Assembly: GCA_031472005.1 (NCBI GenBank)
Contig: PZJY01000006.1
Coordinates: forward strand, 2,542,001-2,606,000
Origin: Tetracladium setigerum
Lineage: Eukaryota; Ascomycota; Leotiomycetes; Helotiales
Direction: 5' to 3'
Length of the DNA stretch: 64,000 nucleotides
Part shown: in pieces, positions 1 through 10,825 of the stretch
Layout of the letters: every line of letters starts with the position of its first letter
Position numbering within the stretch: the stretch's first letter is position 1
Notes under the pieces: model-generated
The model's input: only the letters and a program-made list of their open reading frames with translations
The model's database searches: none
Told to the model about the DNA's origin: nothing
Made by a program: the position numbers and the translations under genes

Positions 1-1473
1 CAGATCTAAGATGAAGAATCTTGTCGATAAAAGGCCTTCCCTGGCCAAGCATTGCAATGGTGGGCATGAGTTGAGCGACCTCGCTCATCTGGTTGACCCG
101 TTGATCAGCTGCTTTGAGTACTCGCGACTGGGCTGATCCCAGAGCAGAGTTGATGAAAGTGGATATGGGAAGTCTCGAAATCAAAATAATGGCAAGACTG
201 GGGAGGTAGGCCCATCCTATTGCTTGATAAAGTAATACTGAAGCTATGGTAACCTCGACGGGAACAAGAAATGCTGCCATAATCGTGTAGCGGAGAGTTG
301 ACAGCTTTTCGATGTCAATCGAAATGTGGTTGTTGATTTGGCCGACGTTTGTTGAGTCTCCTGGTTTTTGAGCAAGTAATTGCTGATACACGGTCGACGC
401 GATGATCCCCTTCAACTTTCCGATCGTGTGGGTCGAGATATACTCGAAGGTCTGCATGAAAATCCCTCTGACCACCGGGGTCATCGCGAAGAGCAAGATT
501 GAAAACCATGGACGATAGAGGGCCTCCGGTGAGTTTTGCAGGAACAACAACAAGTGTCGCAATGCATAGGCTCCAGTGAACTCGGCAATACCGCAGAATA
601 TCATCATCAAAGCTCCCAGAGCTATTCGTTTTCTGAAGATGATTAGGAGAGATCTTCCAGTGGAGCCATATTGCCGCCGTGAGTTGTTGAAGAGTTCCGT
701 CAATGAGGAAATGTCGCTCTCACTCCTCAAGGGTAGAAGTCATCTGGCTGTAGATCTCCTTTTTTCTGATAACCAGCCTGGATCAAACCAGTCATCCAAG
801 AGTACGTCCACCATCGAGATATCGGCGAACAATGATCCGAGGGATGTAAAATGATGTCCTTGTCGTTGTGCATGGGCGTGAATAGAGGTACTACAATCGA
901 GCTCAAAATAGCGAATGTAATATAGGCGTTTCTAAGATCGAACTTCCAGCTCAGATTTCTGCCCCGCAGTATGGCGAATTGGTAGAGATCTTCTGGCAGT
1001 ATTGAGGTCACGAATATCGCCAGACTTGTCAGATTGGCGCATCTGAAAATCACAATATGATATCTACGTGAAAGCAAATAGCTTAGACGCAAAAGACATA
1101 TGAGAAGCTATTCATCGCATTAGTTTGCTCTATAATGGTTAGGTTCAGTAAACTGACCCAAAGAAATGTGAAGCCAACACCTTCCAAATCCTCAAAGTTC
1201 GTGAACCAATTTTTGGCGATTATAGTTGAACATGATACCAAAGCTGAAAACAGAGCAATAATGCCCCAAGAATATTGCTGCCAACTCAATACTGAGGATT
1301 TCCTTTCGTGACGTTCCCTGAGAATGTAAATTATGGCGTAAATTGCGGTTGCCGCAACGAGTATACACAAAACACCAAATCTTGCAACGCCCGACATCTC
1401 GAAAATCTTGCGATCTAGGAAACTTGGGACCAAATAATGATAAGTAACATGAAGAGAGATTCTCGAAAATCAT
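1..1473 (-). CDS. ABC transporter, ABCC (MRP)-like, N-terminal half; 3' part off the window, reading frame broken
   Basis: Read leftward, this encodes hydrophobic segments, then the short motif SRWWTYSWMTGLIQAGYQ, typical of the stretch before the first membrane domain of fungal full-size ABC-C transporters, then LQPDDFYP and, after a frame change, LRSESDISSL. The remaining sequence matches the first ABC transmembrane domain (VYQQLLAQKPGDSTNVGQIN, then IDIEKLSTL) and runs off the left edge, so no nucleotide-binding domain is visible. Such proteins export drugs or conjugates across plasma or vacuolar membranes. The frame is broken at 731-733 (GGG on +, CCC in the coding strand) and probably at 1091-1094 (AAAA on +); one extra base in each run gives a continuous frame. 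I found no correctly phased GT-AG intron at the second site. The start is uncertain: ATG at 1397 in the main frame, or ATG at 1473 with a further frame change. A true pseudogene is possible. Confidence 0.75.
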
Positions 1474-1842
1474 CTCTTCGTGATGTTTTGAAAACTAAGA
1501 AATGCCAAGGCAAACCGATTGAACTTCAATGTCACGTGAGTTGCTCCTCCTTTCTTCCAGCCCCGTATCGCCATTTACAGTTGCCTGTTCTAGTATAATA
1601 TCAATAGGTTACTCATTAGAGAGACTAATTTAACAATTGGCCCACAGAATTTGTTTATGTGCCTCGTACAGTCGTTCTTATCTTGTCGTTCTTAATTACC
1701 CTTTTGGGCGTAGCCGCAACAACATCTCAAGGGCCCATAACACTACCCCGCGGCAAATGTGATTTATGGAATATAGCAAAGTCAACGTCGTTCCAGAAAG
1801 GAATACTCTGTGAGAGATTTGGTATCATACATTCCTACTACC
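1474..1842. promoter_or_regulatory. Divergent intergenic region between ABC transporter and carboxypeptidase genes
   Basis: This 370-base stretch separates the 5' ends of two genes transcribed away from each other, so it should hold both promoters. I see no clear TATA box or repeated operator. Small ORFs on the plus strand from 1659 are not supported by any motif. The shared-promoter role is inferred from gene orientation only. Confidence 0.4.
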
Positions 1843-3584
1843 ATGCTGCCTCAAAAGCCACTCTTTCTTGGCATTTCGCTGCTCGCGTTGGCGTATGCTC
1901 ATCCACGACAACAACTACCAATATCAGACACAGAATCCTATCTTACATATTCCGACAGCAAATTTCCAGACATTAGTCTGAGAGTAAAAGAGCAGAGTGA
2001 CGATATATGTGATGCAAGATCGAAGCAAATAACCGGATGGATAGATATTCCTGGAAAGCACTTGTTCTTTTGTAAGCGATTAGAACTTCACTCCTGAGTT
2101 GGCTGTCCTTTTCTTACCTATTCAAACAGGGTATTTTGACAGTATCAATGATCCATCGTCAGACCCTTTGACCCTATGGATGACTGGAGGACCGGGTTGC
2201 AGTGGCATGATAGGTGAGCCTCCATCATTTTTTCTAAATCAAGGCTCGACTAACAATACTTCGTAGGAATGTTGTTAGAGCTTGGGCCATGTCTCATCAA
2301 TGATGATGGTAAAGGAACTCACCATAATCCACATGGCTGGACCAAAAACTCGTCAATGATTTTCATCGATCAGCCAGCAGGAACAGGGTTCTCATATACA
2401 GATCCAGAAGTAGATTTGCCAGGTGATTCATTTGCCGGAGCGGTAGATATGTACAATTTCCTTCAGATATTTCTTGGTCAGGCGTTTCCTGAAAAGCGGA
2501 AACTACCTTTCCATATTGCGGGGGAGAGTTACGGAGTGAGAATACTTCCACATTTCAATTCTTGCACAGCTAACAGTCACTCAGGGTCACTATGTTCCAA
2601 CCTTGGGCGCAGAGATTGTTCGGCGAAATCTTGAGCACCCAGAGCGGCCTCGAATCAATCTACGTTCTTTGTTGATTGGAAATGGTTTGGTTTCGCCTCT
2701 CGACACAACATTTGGATACTACGAAACTCTGTGCACGACGAAGCCAGGCCTAGAGACCCCAGTATTCAATGAAACCAGATGTCAGATCATCGCAGAAACT
2801 ATGCCACGATGTGAATATGTTCATCAGGCATGCTACGCATATCCTGATGAAAAGTTGTGCAAAGCAGCAGACCAGGTATGCATGGAAATCAGAGATCTGT
2901 TTGATAGGGAGGCAGCCACAGCTGGTGGCAGAGATCCATTTGATCGTACGTTGACCAGTTTTCTGTTCTCTATTTGTATGGTATCTAAATGATTGCAGTC
3001 AGACACACTTGTGAGGTGGACCAGATGTGCTACAAAAATGCCATAAGACTTGAAGAGTATATCAACACTCCTAGTGTATGGGATGCTTTGGATGTTCCCA
3101 GAGAAATCAGCAAATATTCAGTGATGTCTCTCGGCACAGTAGCAGCTTTTTTCGGTGGAAATGACCTTTACGTGAACACAGCACCACAGGTTAAGTATGT
3201 GCTTGAGAACGGTCTGGACGTTCTGGTATACAATGGAAATTTGGATCTTGCTTGCAATACAGCGGGAAACGCTAGGTGGACCAACAATCTTTCATGGAAC
3301 GGGCATGTGCAATTCGCCTCCCAAGATCTTGAACCGTGGTTTTCCTCGATCAATGGGAAAGTTGTCCAAGCCGGCAAGTACAAAGAGGCTTACGCCTTTG
3401 GAACAAAGGGAACTCTGAAAAAGTCACGTTTTGCTTTTGTTACTGTTGACAATTCTGGACACATGGTATGTATTTTTGTGCAGCTTCAGTGGTATTTCGG
3501 CTAATGGAGAGCAAGGTACCCTTGAATCAACCAGAGATTGCATTTGATCTCTATCAGAGATGGTTATCCGGGGCTAGTTATTAG
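1843..3584 (+). CDS. Secreted serine carboxypeptidase, peptidase family S10
   Basis: Six exons: 1843-2071, 2130-2213, 2267-2535, 2585-2945, 2999-3465, 3516-3584; the sum is 1479 bases, 492 residues. The ATG at 1843 opens a signal peptide (MLPQKPLFLGISLLALAYA). Family S10 landmarks are all present: LWMTGGPGCSG in exon 2, the catalytic serine in GESYG (about residue 192, split by intron 3 and completed as GGHYVPTL), the catalytic aspartate in NGNLDLACN (about 396) and the catalytic histidine in SGHM (about 467) followed by VPLNQPE. These enzymes remove C-terminal residues from peptides at acid pH in the vacuole or outside the cell. With no retention signal seen, secretion is likely. No frame break. 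The oligopeptide transporter follows on the same strand, which suits a role in peptide nutrition. Confidence 0.93.
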
Positions 3585-4491
3585 CCTTCATTTTTAAGAG
3601 TGCTACGAGATTACACGTGCTTGGTATTAGGTAGCTATTTCGGTTGAAATAAATATGTTGATGTGTATGATTGTTGGGTGGCATAGCGGGGTAATAGCAG
3701 CTTAGAAATTCTTACAATTGCTCACACCACAATTGAAAAGAGTTGTTTGACGGTTAAGAGTTTTTTCGAAGTTGATTCTCTCCATATTTGGTTATCTATT
3801 AGACTTCTGTGAGCTTAAGTTGTTGCAATCGTGATTGTTAGTAAACACTGGGACACAGTCACGTGACTCTATGTGTTCATCCCACTTTCCTTCGAGGTAC
3901 TGCCACTGCGACCAGGGACCTACTTCTGCTATTACATGAACATTCCTGTGTCCAATTATAATTCCTGATACATCCGATCTTATGGGAACTCAAGAGTGGT
4001 GCTTGGTTTCCCAGTTTGAGCAACATAGGCTGACAAACGGGGCTTATCCACAGACAACAGTGGGTCATCCGACGATACCCATAATTCCCATTTATCCTAT
4101 CAATTCAGATAAGAATGGGTTGATTCACGTAACTTGTATGGCTTCTACGGGCCTATGGCAGGTACAAATTGCAGAGTGCAGAGCTCTCCAGATAGCCTCG
4201 TTCTGGATTGCTCGGAACGGAAATTTAAACGATCGAAGCACACCAATTAGCATGCTCCCGAAGATTGGGGAATCCTCCACATGGCCCTTGCTTCAATCTG
4301 CGCAGTACTCAGGCTTGGTCTTGGACTTTACCATCAGGGCAATCGCAGTATTCAAGCCTCATTCTGAGTAATTGGTTGGACCGAGGGCTACGACGACCCT
4401 TCTACCTTATAAGAACGTCTAAAGAATTCAGTTGTCAATTTGATGTGTCAATAATTCTCACTTTCTTACAACTCAATTGTCTTTGCCAGTC
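3585..4491. other. Intergenic region, terminator of carboxypeptidase and promoter of OPT gene
   Basis: About 900 bases with no supported gene; the small ORFs at 3982-4594 lack any motif and overlap the OPT start in other frames. It holds the paired GATA motifs listed separately, and a TTATAAG element near 4403-4409, about 85 bases before the OPT start codon, that could serve as its TATA box. Confidence 0.5.
4098..4113. promoter_or_regulatory. Paired GATA motifs upstream of the OPT transporter
   Basis: TATCA at 4098-4102 (TGATA on minus) and AGATAAG at 4107-4113 match the HGATAR core bound by fungal AreA/NIT2-type GATA factors and lie about 380 bases before the OPT start. Two close sites are the usual arrangement for nitrogen-catabolite control, and peptide uptake is a known target class. 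Binding is inferred; short motifs also occur by chance. Confidence 0.35.
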
Positions 4492-7194
4492 ATGGCCACC
4501 GAGAAGGAAATGGCGCATGATCGAGAGACATCCACCAGCTCGGATCTCAATCTTCCTAGCGAGACTGAGAAGGTCAAGTCAGGTACCGAAGTGACTGCTG
4601 ACGTCGAATCGAACGAGGCTGTCGAAAATTCGTAAGTCAGACTAAATCATGTCCAGATGTACGAGAAGTGGTCGAGAGTAACTGACATCATTCTAGGGCC
4701 TACCCTGAAGTTCAAGCCAGTGTTCCGCCATTCGATGAAGACGTCCCCGCAAGCACTTTCAGGGGATGGTTCTTAGGAATCATTTCTATCATGGTGATTT
4801 CTGCTATGAATCAGTTCTTCCAGCTTCACGCACCACCCAGTAAGCCTTCATCACGTGCATACACTTCTCAAGCTAGTCTGCTAATGTGAATAGTTTTCCT
4901 GTCACCATATTTGGTCATCTTACTCACGTTGCCATGTGGACACTTCCTCGCTCGAGTTCTCCCAGTCAAAATTTTCAACATTTTTGGCTGGGAATTCACA
5001 CTCAATCCTGGGCCATTCAACCAGAAAGAACATGCAGTCATTGCAATTATGGCCTCTCTTGTCACCGCGTTTGATAATGGCTCCCTTGCGTCTGATGTCT
5101 GGGTCGCCTTTGAGAAGTTCCTTGATATTCCCATATCAACCGGATACAAATTCATGTTCCTCCTCACAACGCAAGGATTGAGTTTTGGATTTGTTGGCAT
5201 GTTCCATCGCTTTCTTGTCGAGCCAGCATTCTGTGTGTGGCCGGGAGTTTTGCCCACAACCTCCTTGCTCTACGGTTTCCACGACAAGAACTTTCAAGAC
5301 AAAGTTGCCAATGGATGGAAGATCAACCGAATGAAATTTTTCTGGATAGTCTGTCTCTGCGCCACCATATATCAGTTCATCCCAGGATTTCTATTCACTG
5401 CTCTGTCCACGTTTGCGTTCGTCACTTGGATTAAACCATCAAATGTCGCAGTCAATCAAATATTTGGGGCAACCACCGGCATGGATCTCATCCCACTGAC
5501 TCTTGACTGGAATACTATTTCGGGATTCCTACGATCCCCGCTTATAGTACCTTCTTGGGCCATTGCAAACGTACTTGGGGGTGCTATTTTCTTCCTGTGG
5601 ATAGTTTCCCCGGCTCTGCATTGGGCGAATGTATGGGAAGGCCGCTACATGCCATTCTCATCGTCTAGGACTTTTGATAATACAGGTTCGTAATTTGAGT
5701 ATCAAACTTCCACGAACCTGCTAATAGCGGGATACAGGTCATCCCTACAACGTATCGCGCGTTATCACGTCTGATTACAGACTTAACGATGAGGCCTACC
5801 ATGAATACTCACCAGTTTACCTGTCAACTACGTCCATCCTGTCATATGGACTTGGATTCGCTGCTGTGACGTCTGTTATCGTTCATACAATTCTGCATCA
5901 CCGTGGACAGATCTGGGACGGAATGAAGCTCACCGTTGGACGCGGGAAAGATTCAAAGACAAACGATGATGTCCATGCTAGAGTAAGTGAAATTTAGGTT
6001 TCATATGAAAATCGCTTATGGAAATCGCTAACCATATCTTACAATCAGTTGATGAAAAGGTACAAAGACGTGCCCCAGTGGTGGTATGCTTCTGTCTTTC
6101 TATCACTTCTCGGTTTAAGCTTCGCATTTATTTACGTCGAGAAAACGGGTTTACCATGGTATGGACTTATTCTTGCTATCGGAATCGACTTGATTCTTTT
6201 GATTCCCGTCGGTATCATGTATGCAATTTGCAATATCGGGGTCAACACCTCCGTTTTGTCGGCTCTGATTGCTGGATTTATCTGGCCAGGCATGATGATG
6301 AACAATGTTGTATTTAAAATCTTCGTTCTCGTGTCTTTGGAGCAGGGTCTTGGATACATTCGAGACATGAAAATCGGTCATTACATGGTAATTCATACTC
6401 CTTGATTGATTACAACATAAACTTACTCGTTCTAGAAAATCCCCCCGAGAATAACTTTCACTGCTCAGTGCGTCGGAATAATTGTGTCGTGGCTCACACA
6501 GACCGCTGTCAATATCTGGGCGATGGGCAATGTCAAAGACATTTGCACCCCTAACGCCTTGAATAATGTAGGATTTCATGTCGCTCACCATTCTGTCCAA
6601 TGTCACGTTTACTAAGTTACTTTTAGTTCATCTGCCCACTTGCAGCTGGATATGCCACAAACGCGACATTTTGGGGATTGATTGGTCCCAAAAAGCTTTT
6701 CAGCAGTGGATCTATGTACACACCCATGCTGTGGTTCTTCTTCGTCGGGGCTGCCCTACCAGTAATTATGTTTTTCATCGCCAAGAAATATCCCAACACT
6801 TGGGTTCGACATGTAAGATTTCTCCTCTCCTCAAAACGTGGAAAGATTTAACATTATTTCAGGTGCATGTACCCGCCATTTTTGCCTCGACTGCTTCAAT
6901 CCCCCAGCGACTGCTGCCAACTATATCGCTTGGGGTGTAGTTGGGCTTATCTTCAATTACCATATCAAGAGAAAGTATCGTGAATGGTGGATCAAGTACA
7001 ACTACTTACTCTCCGCTGGTCTTGATGCTGCACTGGCCCTTGCAACTTTCTTTATCTTCTTCTGTCTCTCTTATCCCGGAGCACATGTCGATTGGTGGGG
7101 TAACAATAAGGCTTTCGAGACAGCTGATGTAATGGGTACACCCTTGGATTATCCACCTAAGGGGGGTCACTTTGGACCGGATACATGGAAATGA
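4492..7194 (+). CDS. OPT-family oligopeptide transporter, one apparent frame break
   Basis: Eight exons: 4492-4631, 4697-4839, 4894-5685, 5738-5982, 6049-6387, 6436-6567, 6627-6812, 6863-7194; about 770 residues, normal for the family. The protein begins with a charged cytosolic tail, then many hydrophobic helices. OPT signatures are clear: SPYLVILLTLPCGHFLA, NPGPFNQKEHAVIAIM, and near the end PPATAANYIAWGVVGL followed by KYREWWIKYNYLLSAGLDA. These proton-coupled plasma-membrane carriers import tetra- and pentapeptides or related compounds such as glutathione. In the last exon the frame must change within the C run at 6901-6905: before it HVPAIFASTASIP is read, after it PATAANY, and one more C makes them continuous. 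The neighbouring secreted carboxypeptidase and the upstream GATA sites suit peptide scavenging. The substrate is not predictable from sequence. Confidence 0.92.
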
Positions 7195-7444
7195 GCGTAG
7201 CTATATGTAGTTGACTATTTTGTGATTTATTAAGCAGGTTAATCAGAACGATGGAGATATCTGAAGTGGCTAGATACGGCAATTACTTGACATCAAATTT
7301 ACACCCTCCACATCTTTACATATCGTTCAGAATAGCCATTTTCAGAATAGCGCAGCTCCTTTTGAAAAAATATCTTTATAATCAAATGTCTCTTGTAAAG
7401 GAAAGAGGCCCCTCATCAATCGAAGTGGAAGACTGCAAGTGATC

Positions 7445-8553
7445 ATGTCCTCAAAACCATTCGTTCTGCTGATTGGCAATCCCATTTACACCAGCGAAGA
7501 GTCATGGGCATCTTTTACCAGCAACCATAATGTAATAAATTACAATTTCTCCACCATTTCATCCTTTCACGAAGCATTTCACACCGCACCGTACAACCAG
7601 ATATCCGCAATTCTGAAAATTGCTGGGTTCCCGTCATCACTCGAGCCACTTCCCCACGGATGGACTACAACTGCCCTTGAGCACCTCCCACCAACTTTAA
7701 AAGTTATTTCCCAACTTGGTCATGGTTACGAAAAAGAAGATATCGACGGCTTAGCGAAACGTGGTATCGAGTTTCGCAATTCAACTGGAGGCAGCCAAGC
7801 CACGGCCACTGTCGCGCTCCACCTTTTGATATCATCATTCAGATTGCTCTCACACTACGAGAAAATGGCGCGATGTGGTGGAACGGAGTTTCAAAAAGCG
7901 ATGGGTCATTCAGCCCGCAACGGACTTGATCCTTTTGGGAAACATGTAGGAGTCATTGGGATGGGAAGTATCGGCAAAGAGATTGCAAAGATGGCGGGGA
8001 GAGGATTGGGAATGACAATCCATTACGTGGAAAGAGGGAGCACGGATGTTTCTACCCTTGAGTTATTAGATCTGGTCGGACACGATTCTCTAGATGAATT
8101 ACTCCCCGAAGTAGATTGTGTGGTTCTCGCTTGTCCCTACAATTCCTCCACACATCATATCCTGAACGCAGATAGTTTTGGAAGGATGAAAAGAGGAGTG
8201 AGAATCGTTAATGTTGCGCGTGGGAAGTGCATAGATGAATTGGCTCTTCTTGATGCCCTGGAACAAGGAATCGTGGGCGGTATCGGTCTCGATGTCTACT
8301 ATAACGAGTAAGTTTAGGTCAGTTTTTTAGTTGCCATGCTGATTGGAGTGACCAGGCCTTCCGTACATCCCAAGCTTCTTGACAGCGATTATGTTACTTT
8401 GTTGCCGCATGTTGGAGGATTAAGTATCGATGCATTCACTGTTAGTTGTCGCGTTTCATAATCAAAAAAAAAAAAAAAAAAGCTAACTCATATTAGAAAC
8501 ATGAATCCATTTGCATATCTAATGTGGAAAAATCTCTTCGAACCCGGTTGTAA
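7445..8553 (+). CDS. D-isomer-specific 2-hydroxyacid dehydrogenase
   Basis: Three exons: 7445-8307, 8356-8440 and 8497-8553; 334 residues. The ATG at 7445 is the first in frame. The nucleotide-binding fold shows GVIGMGSIGKEIA (about residue 170). The family's catalytic set is complete: arginine in NVARGK (about 258), glutamate in DVYYNEP (about 288, codon split by intron 1) and histidine in LPHVGG (about 305). These cytosolic NAD(P)H enzymes reduce 2-oxoacids such as glyoxylate, hydroxypyruvate or branched-chain oxoacids; the exact substrate cannot be read here. The last exon adds only 18 residues after an intron holding an 18-base A run (8464-8481). It follows the OPT gene by 250 bases on the same strand, so oxoacids from amino-acid breakdown are a reasonable but unproven link. 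Confidence 0.9.
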
Positions 8554-9596
8554 ATAATCATCAATGGAAGGAGATAATATTATTTTGTTGTGTAATATCA
8601 ACGACAAAATAAACACAAATACAAATAGTATCACATGCGCAAGACAAATTAATTCTTTGGAAAACTCGTCTTTAGTTCTTGTTGAACCTTATAATCCACC
8701 TGTTTCAATAGGATTTTATGTGTTACGACGTTTTACGCTTTTGACCCTGTTTTAGGTTCTGTTTGACGATGTGAATGCAATAATGTAGTGGTTATTGTAT
8801 TTATACCTATATAAAGCCCCGTAGTACTCTTAGATCTAACCAGTTAATTGAATTTTTTCACACCCTTCCCTACTCTTACCACTTACCTGCGATCATGCCA
8901 CCCCGATTCACTACTCCCCACTACGTACGGTTTTGGGTTCACTAGCTCTCCTGGGCACCATTCTACATTATTGTCATTTCTTTCATACGAGAACGTGCCG
9001 TGGCTTGAAGTCATGACCGACTTCCTTATTTAGAACAATCAAAATCGTCAAGCAAGTCGCATGAAAACAAGCTTCTTTGTGTGGCAATTCACAATAATAT
9101 ATAACAATCTAATTGTTCAGAAAACTACGGCAAAAAAGAATAATGGACTTCCATATTCGTATAGCTACGCTCATCAACGATGTGGCAACGCAACGCACAC
9201 TCATATTTGACAATCAAATTGTTTAGAATCATACTTCAAGAATAGCAGACCGTCATTGTTATTAAGTTGTTCTTGTCAACAACTCATTGTTCTACAATTC
9301 AAAGACGTTAAGAAACCCAACACTACGATTGTTTTGCGATTCACGCTCACAGTGACGCGTGAATCAAAGTTAGTTTCTCCCTTCACGTCCATCTCTCATA
9401 GCTCTCAGATGTTGTATATAATTCCCTGGGCCATTGAATTCCTGTAACTCCTGTAACCCTTTTCTGCTCCCCATACCACGACAGTCTTTTCCCTCGATTT
9501 TCAGACGTGAGCAAACTTCTGCACAACCAAAGCATACAACAGCAATCTGATAATTCTACTTCTTCACGCAATTAATCGCCATCTCATCACATCACA
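8554..9596. other. Intergenic region, about 1 kb
   Basis: No supported gene. A TATATAAAG element at 8808-8816 is followed about 90 bases later by a 16-codon ORF beginning MPPRFTTPHY (8895), too short to call; a short transcript or a gene with a further exon is conceivable. The rest is AT-rich with no motif I recognise. The last 150 bases should hold the promoter of the HAD gene. Confidence 0.4.
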
Positions 9597-10825
9597 ATGT
9601 CGAACAAAACCATCGCCTTCGCATTTGACATCGACGGCGTCCTAGTTCGATCTGCAACCCGTCTCCCAGGAGCAACTGAAGCCCTTTCCAAACTTCAAGC
9701 CAGCAACATTCCATTTATCTTCCTCACCAACGGGGGTGGTAAGACCGAAAAAGACCACGTCGCTTTGGTAGGCAAGCGAATGGAGCTCGAGTTCGCTGAA
9801 GATCAATTTGTGCAATCCCACACCCCATTCAAAGATTTGGTGCCCACACTCAAGGACAAGAATATTCTCGTGCTAGGTGGTGTGGAGAACTCCATCCGAA
9901 AAGTTGCACATTCATACGGCTTCAAGAATGTCTTCACTGCTTCGGATATCATCGTGACATTCCCCCACATCTACCCGTTTGGCGAGCTAACTCGAGACCA
10001 TCACCAAGAACACGGCCAACTCCTCCCTCTGAATCAAGATGAATTCATCCAATTCTCTGCCATCTTGGTCTGGAGTTCTCCTCGGGATTGGGGCTTTGAT
10101 CTTCAACTCATGTTGGACTTGATGTTTTCTGATCACGGATACCTCCACACCACCTCCTCCACAACCGACTATGCCAATACATCCCCACCCATCTATTGGT
10201 CAAATCCCGATCTTACATGGGCAACCAACAATTCTCTCCCCGAGTAGCCCAAGGATCATTCCGCTCCGCACTTCAAGGAATCTGGAAAGCACACACCGGA
10301 CTCGATTATCTCCCCAACGAAACCCTCATCGGCAAGCCCACAAGCGCCACCTATCTATACGGCAAGAAGGTTCTGCAGGAATGGAACGTCCAGATCAATG
10401 GTTTGGGTGCACGCACTATTGACACGGTGTACATGATCGGAGACAATCCAGCTTCTGATATCCAAGGTGCGAATTCGTTCAAGAGCCCAAGTGGAATTGA
10501 ATGGAAGAGTATTCTTGTCGAGAGTGGTGTTTACAATGCTGGTGAGAAACCTGCTTTCAAACCTACTCATATTGTGAAGGATGTTCTCGCGGCCGTTGAG
10601 TTGGCGACGGGAATTGGTGCTGGTGTTGTTGAGGCAAAGTCAAAGGTCGGTACGAGTTCCGCAGGAACAACGACTCCATCTACGGTTGGCGATTCAGATT
10701 CAAGCTGGTCTACTTCCATTTCGTCGATCAGTCTCCCAATCCCTGCGAAGCTAAAGATTCATGAGTCCGCTGATCGTGTTCTGCCTGTTTACCGCTCTCG
10801 TTTCGATGCGCTGGACAAGAAGTGA
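9597..10825 (+). CDS. CECR5-like HAD-superfamily hydrolase (subclass IIA), one apparent frame break
   Basis: Intronless, about 409 residues when the frame is restored. HAD motif I is FDIDGVLV (residues 10-17), motif II LTNGGGKT (about 43) and motif IV MIGDNPASDIQGAN in the second half; the sequence between reads YWSNPDLTWA, as in cat-eye-syndrome critical region protein 5 homologues, which are often mitochondrial in eukaryotes. The family belongs with phosphatases of small substrates, but no substrate is established for fungal members. The first frame runs to a stop at 10245 and the second frame takes over with RVAQGSFRSALQGIW. The switch lies in the C run at 10238-10241: one added C reads SLPRVAQGSF continuously. 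A serine/threonine-rich stretch lies near the C-terminus. I treat this as one gene, not two. Confidence 0.88.

Noticed and set aside
727..1092. An intron at 1036-1097 in the ABC gene
   Set aside because: The available GT donors are phase 0 while the TTTTCAG acceptor needs phase 2, so a one-base frame change fits better.
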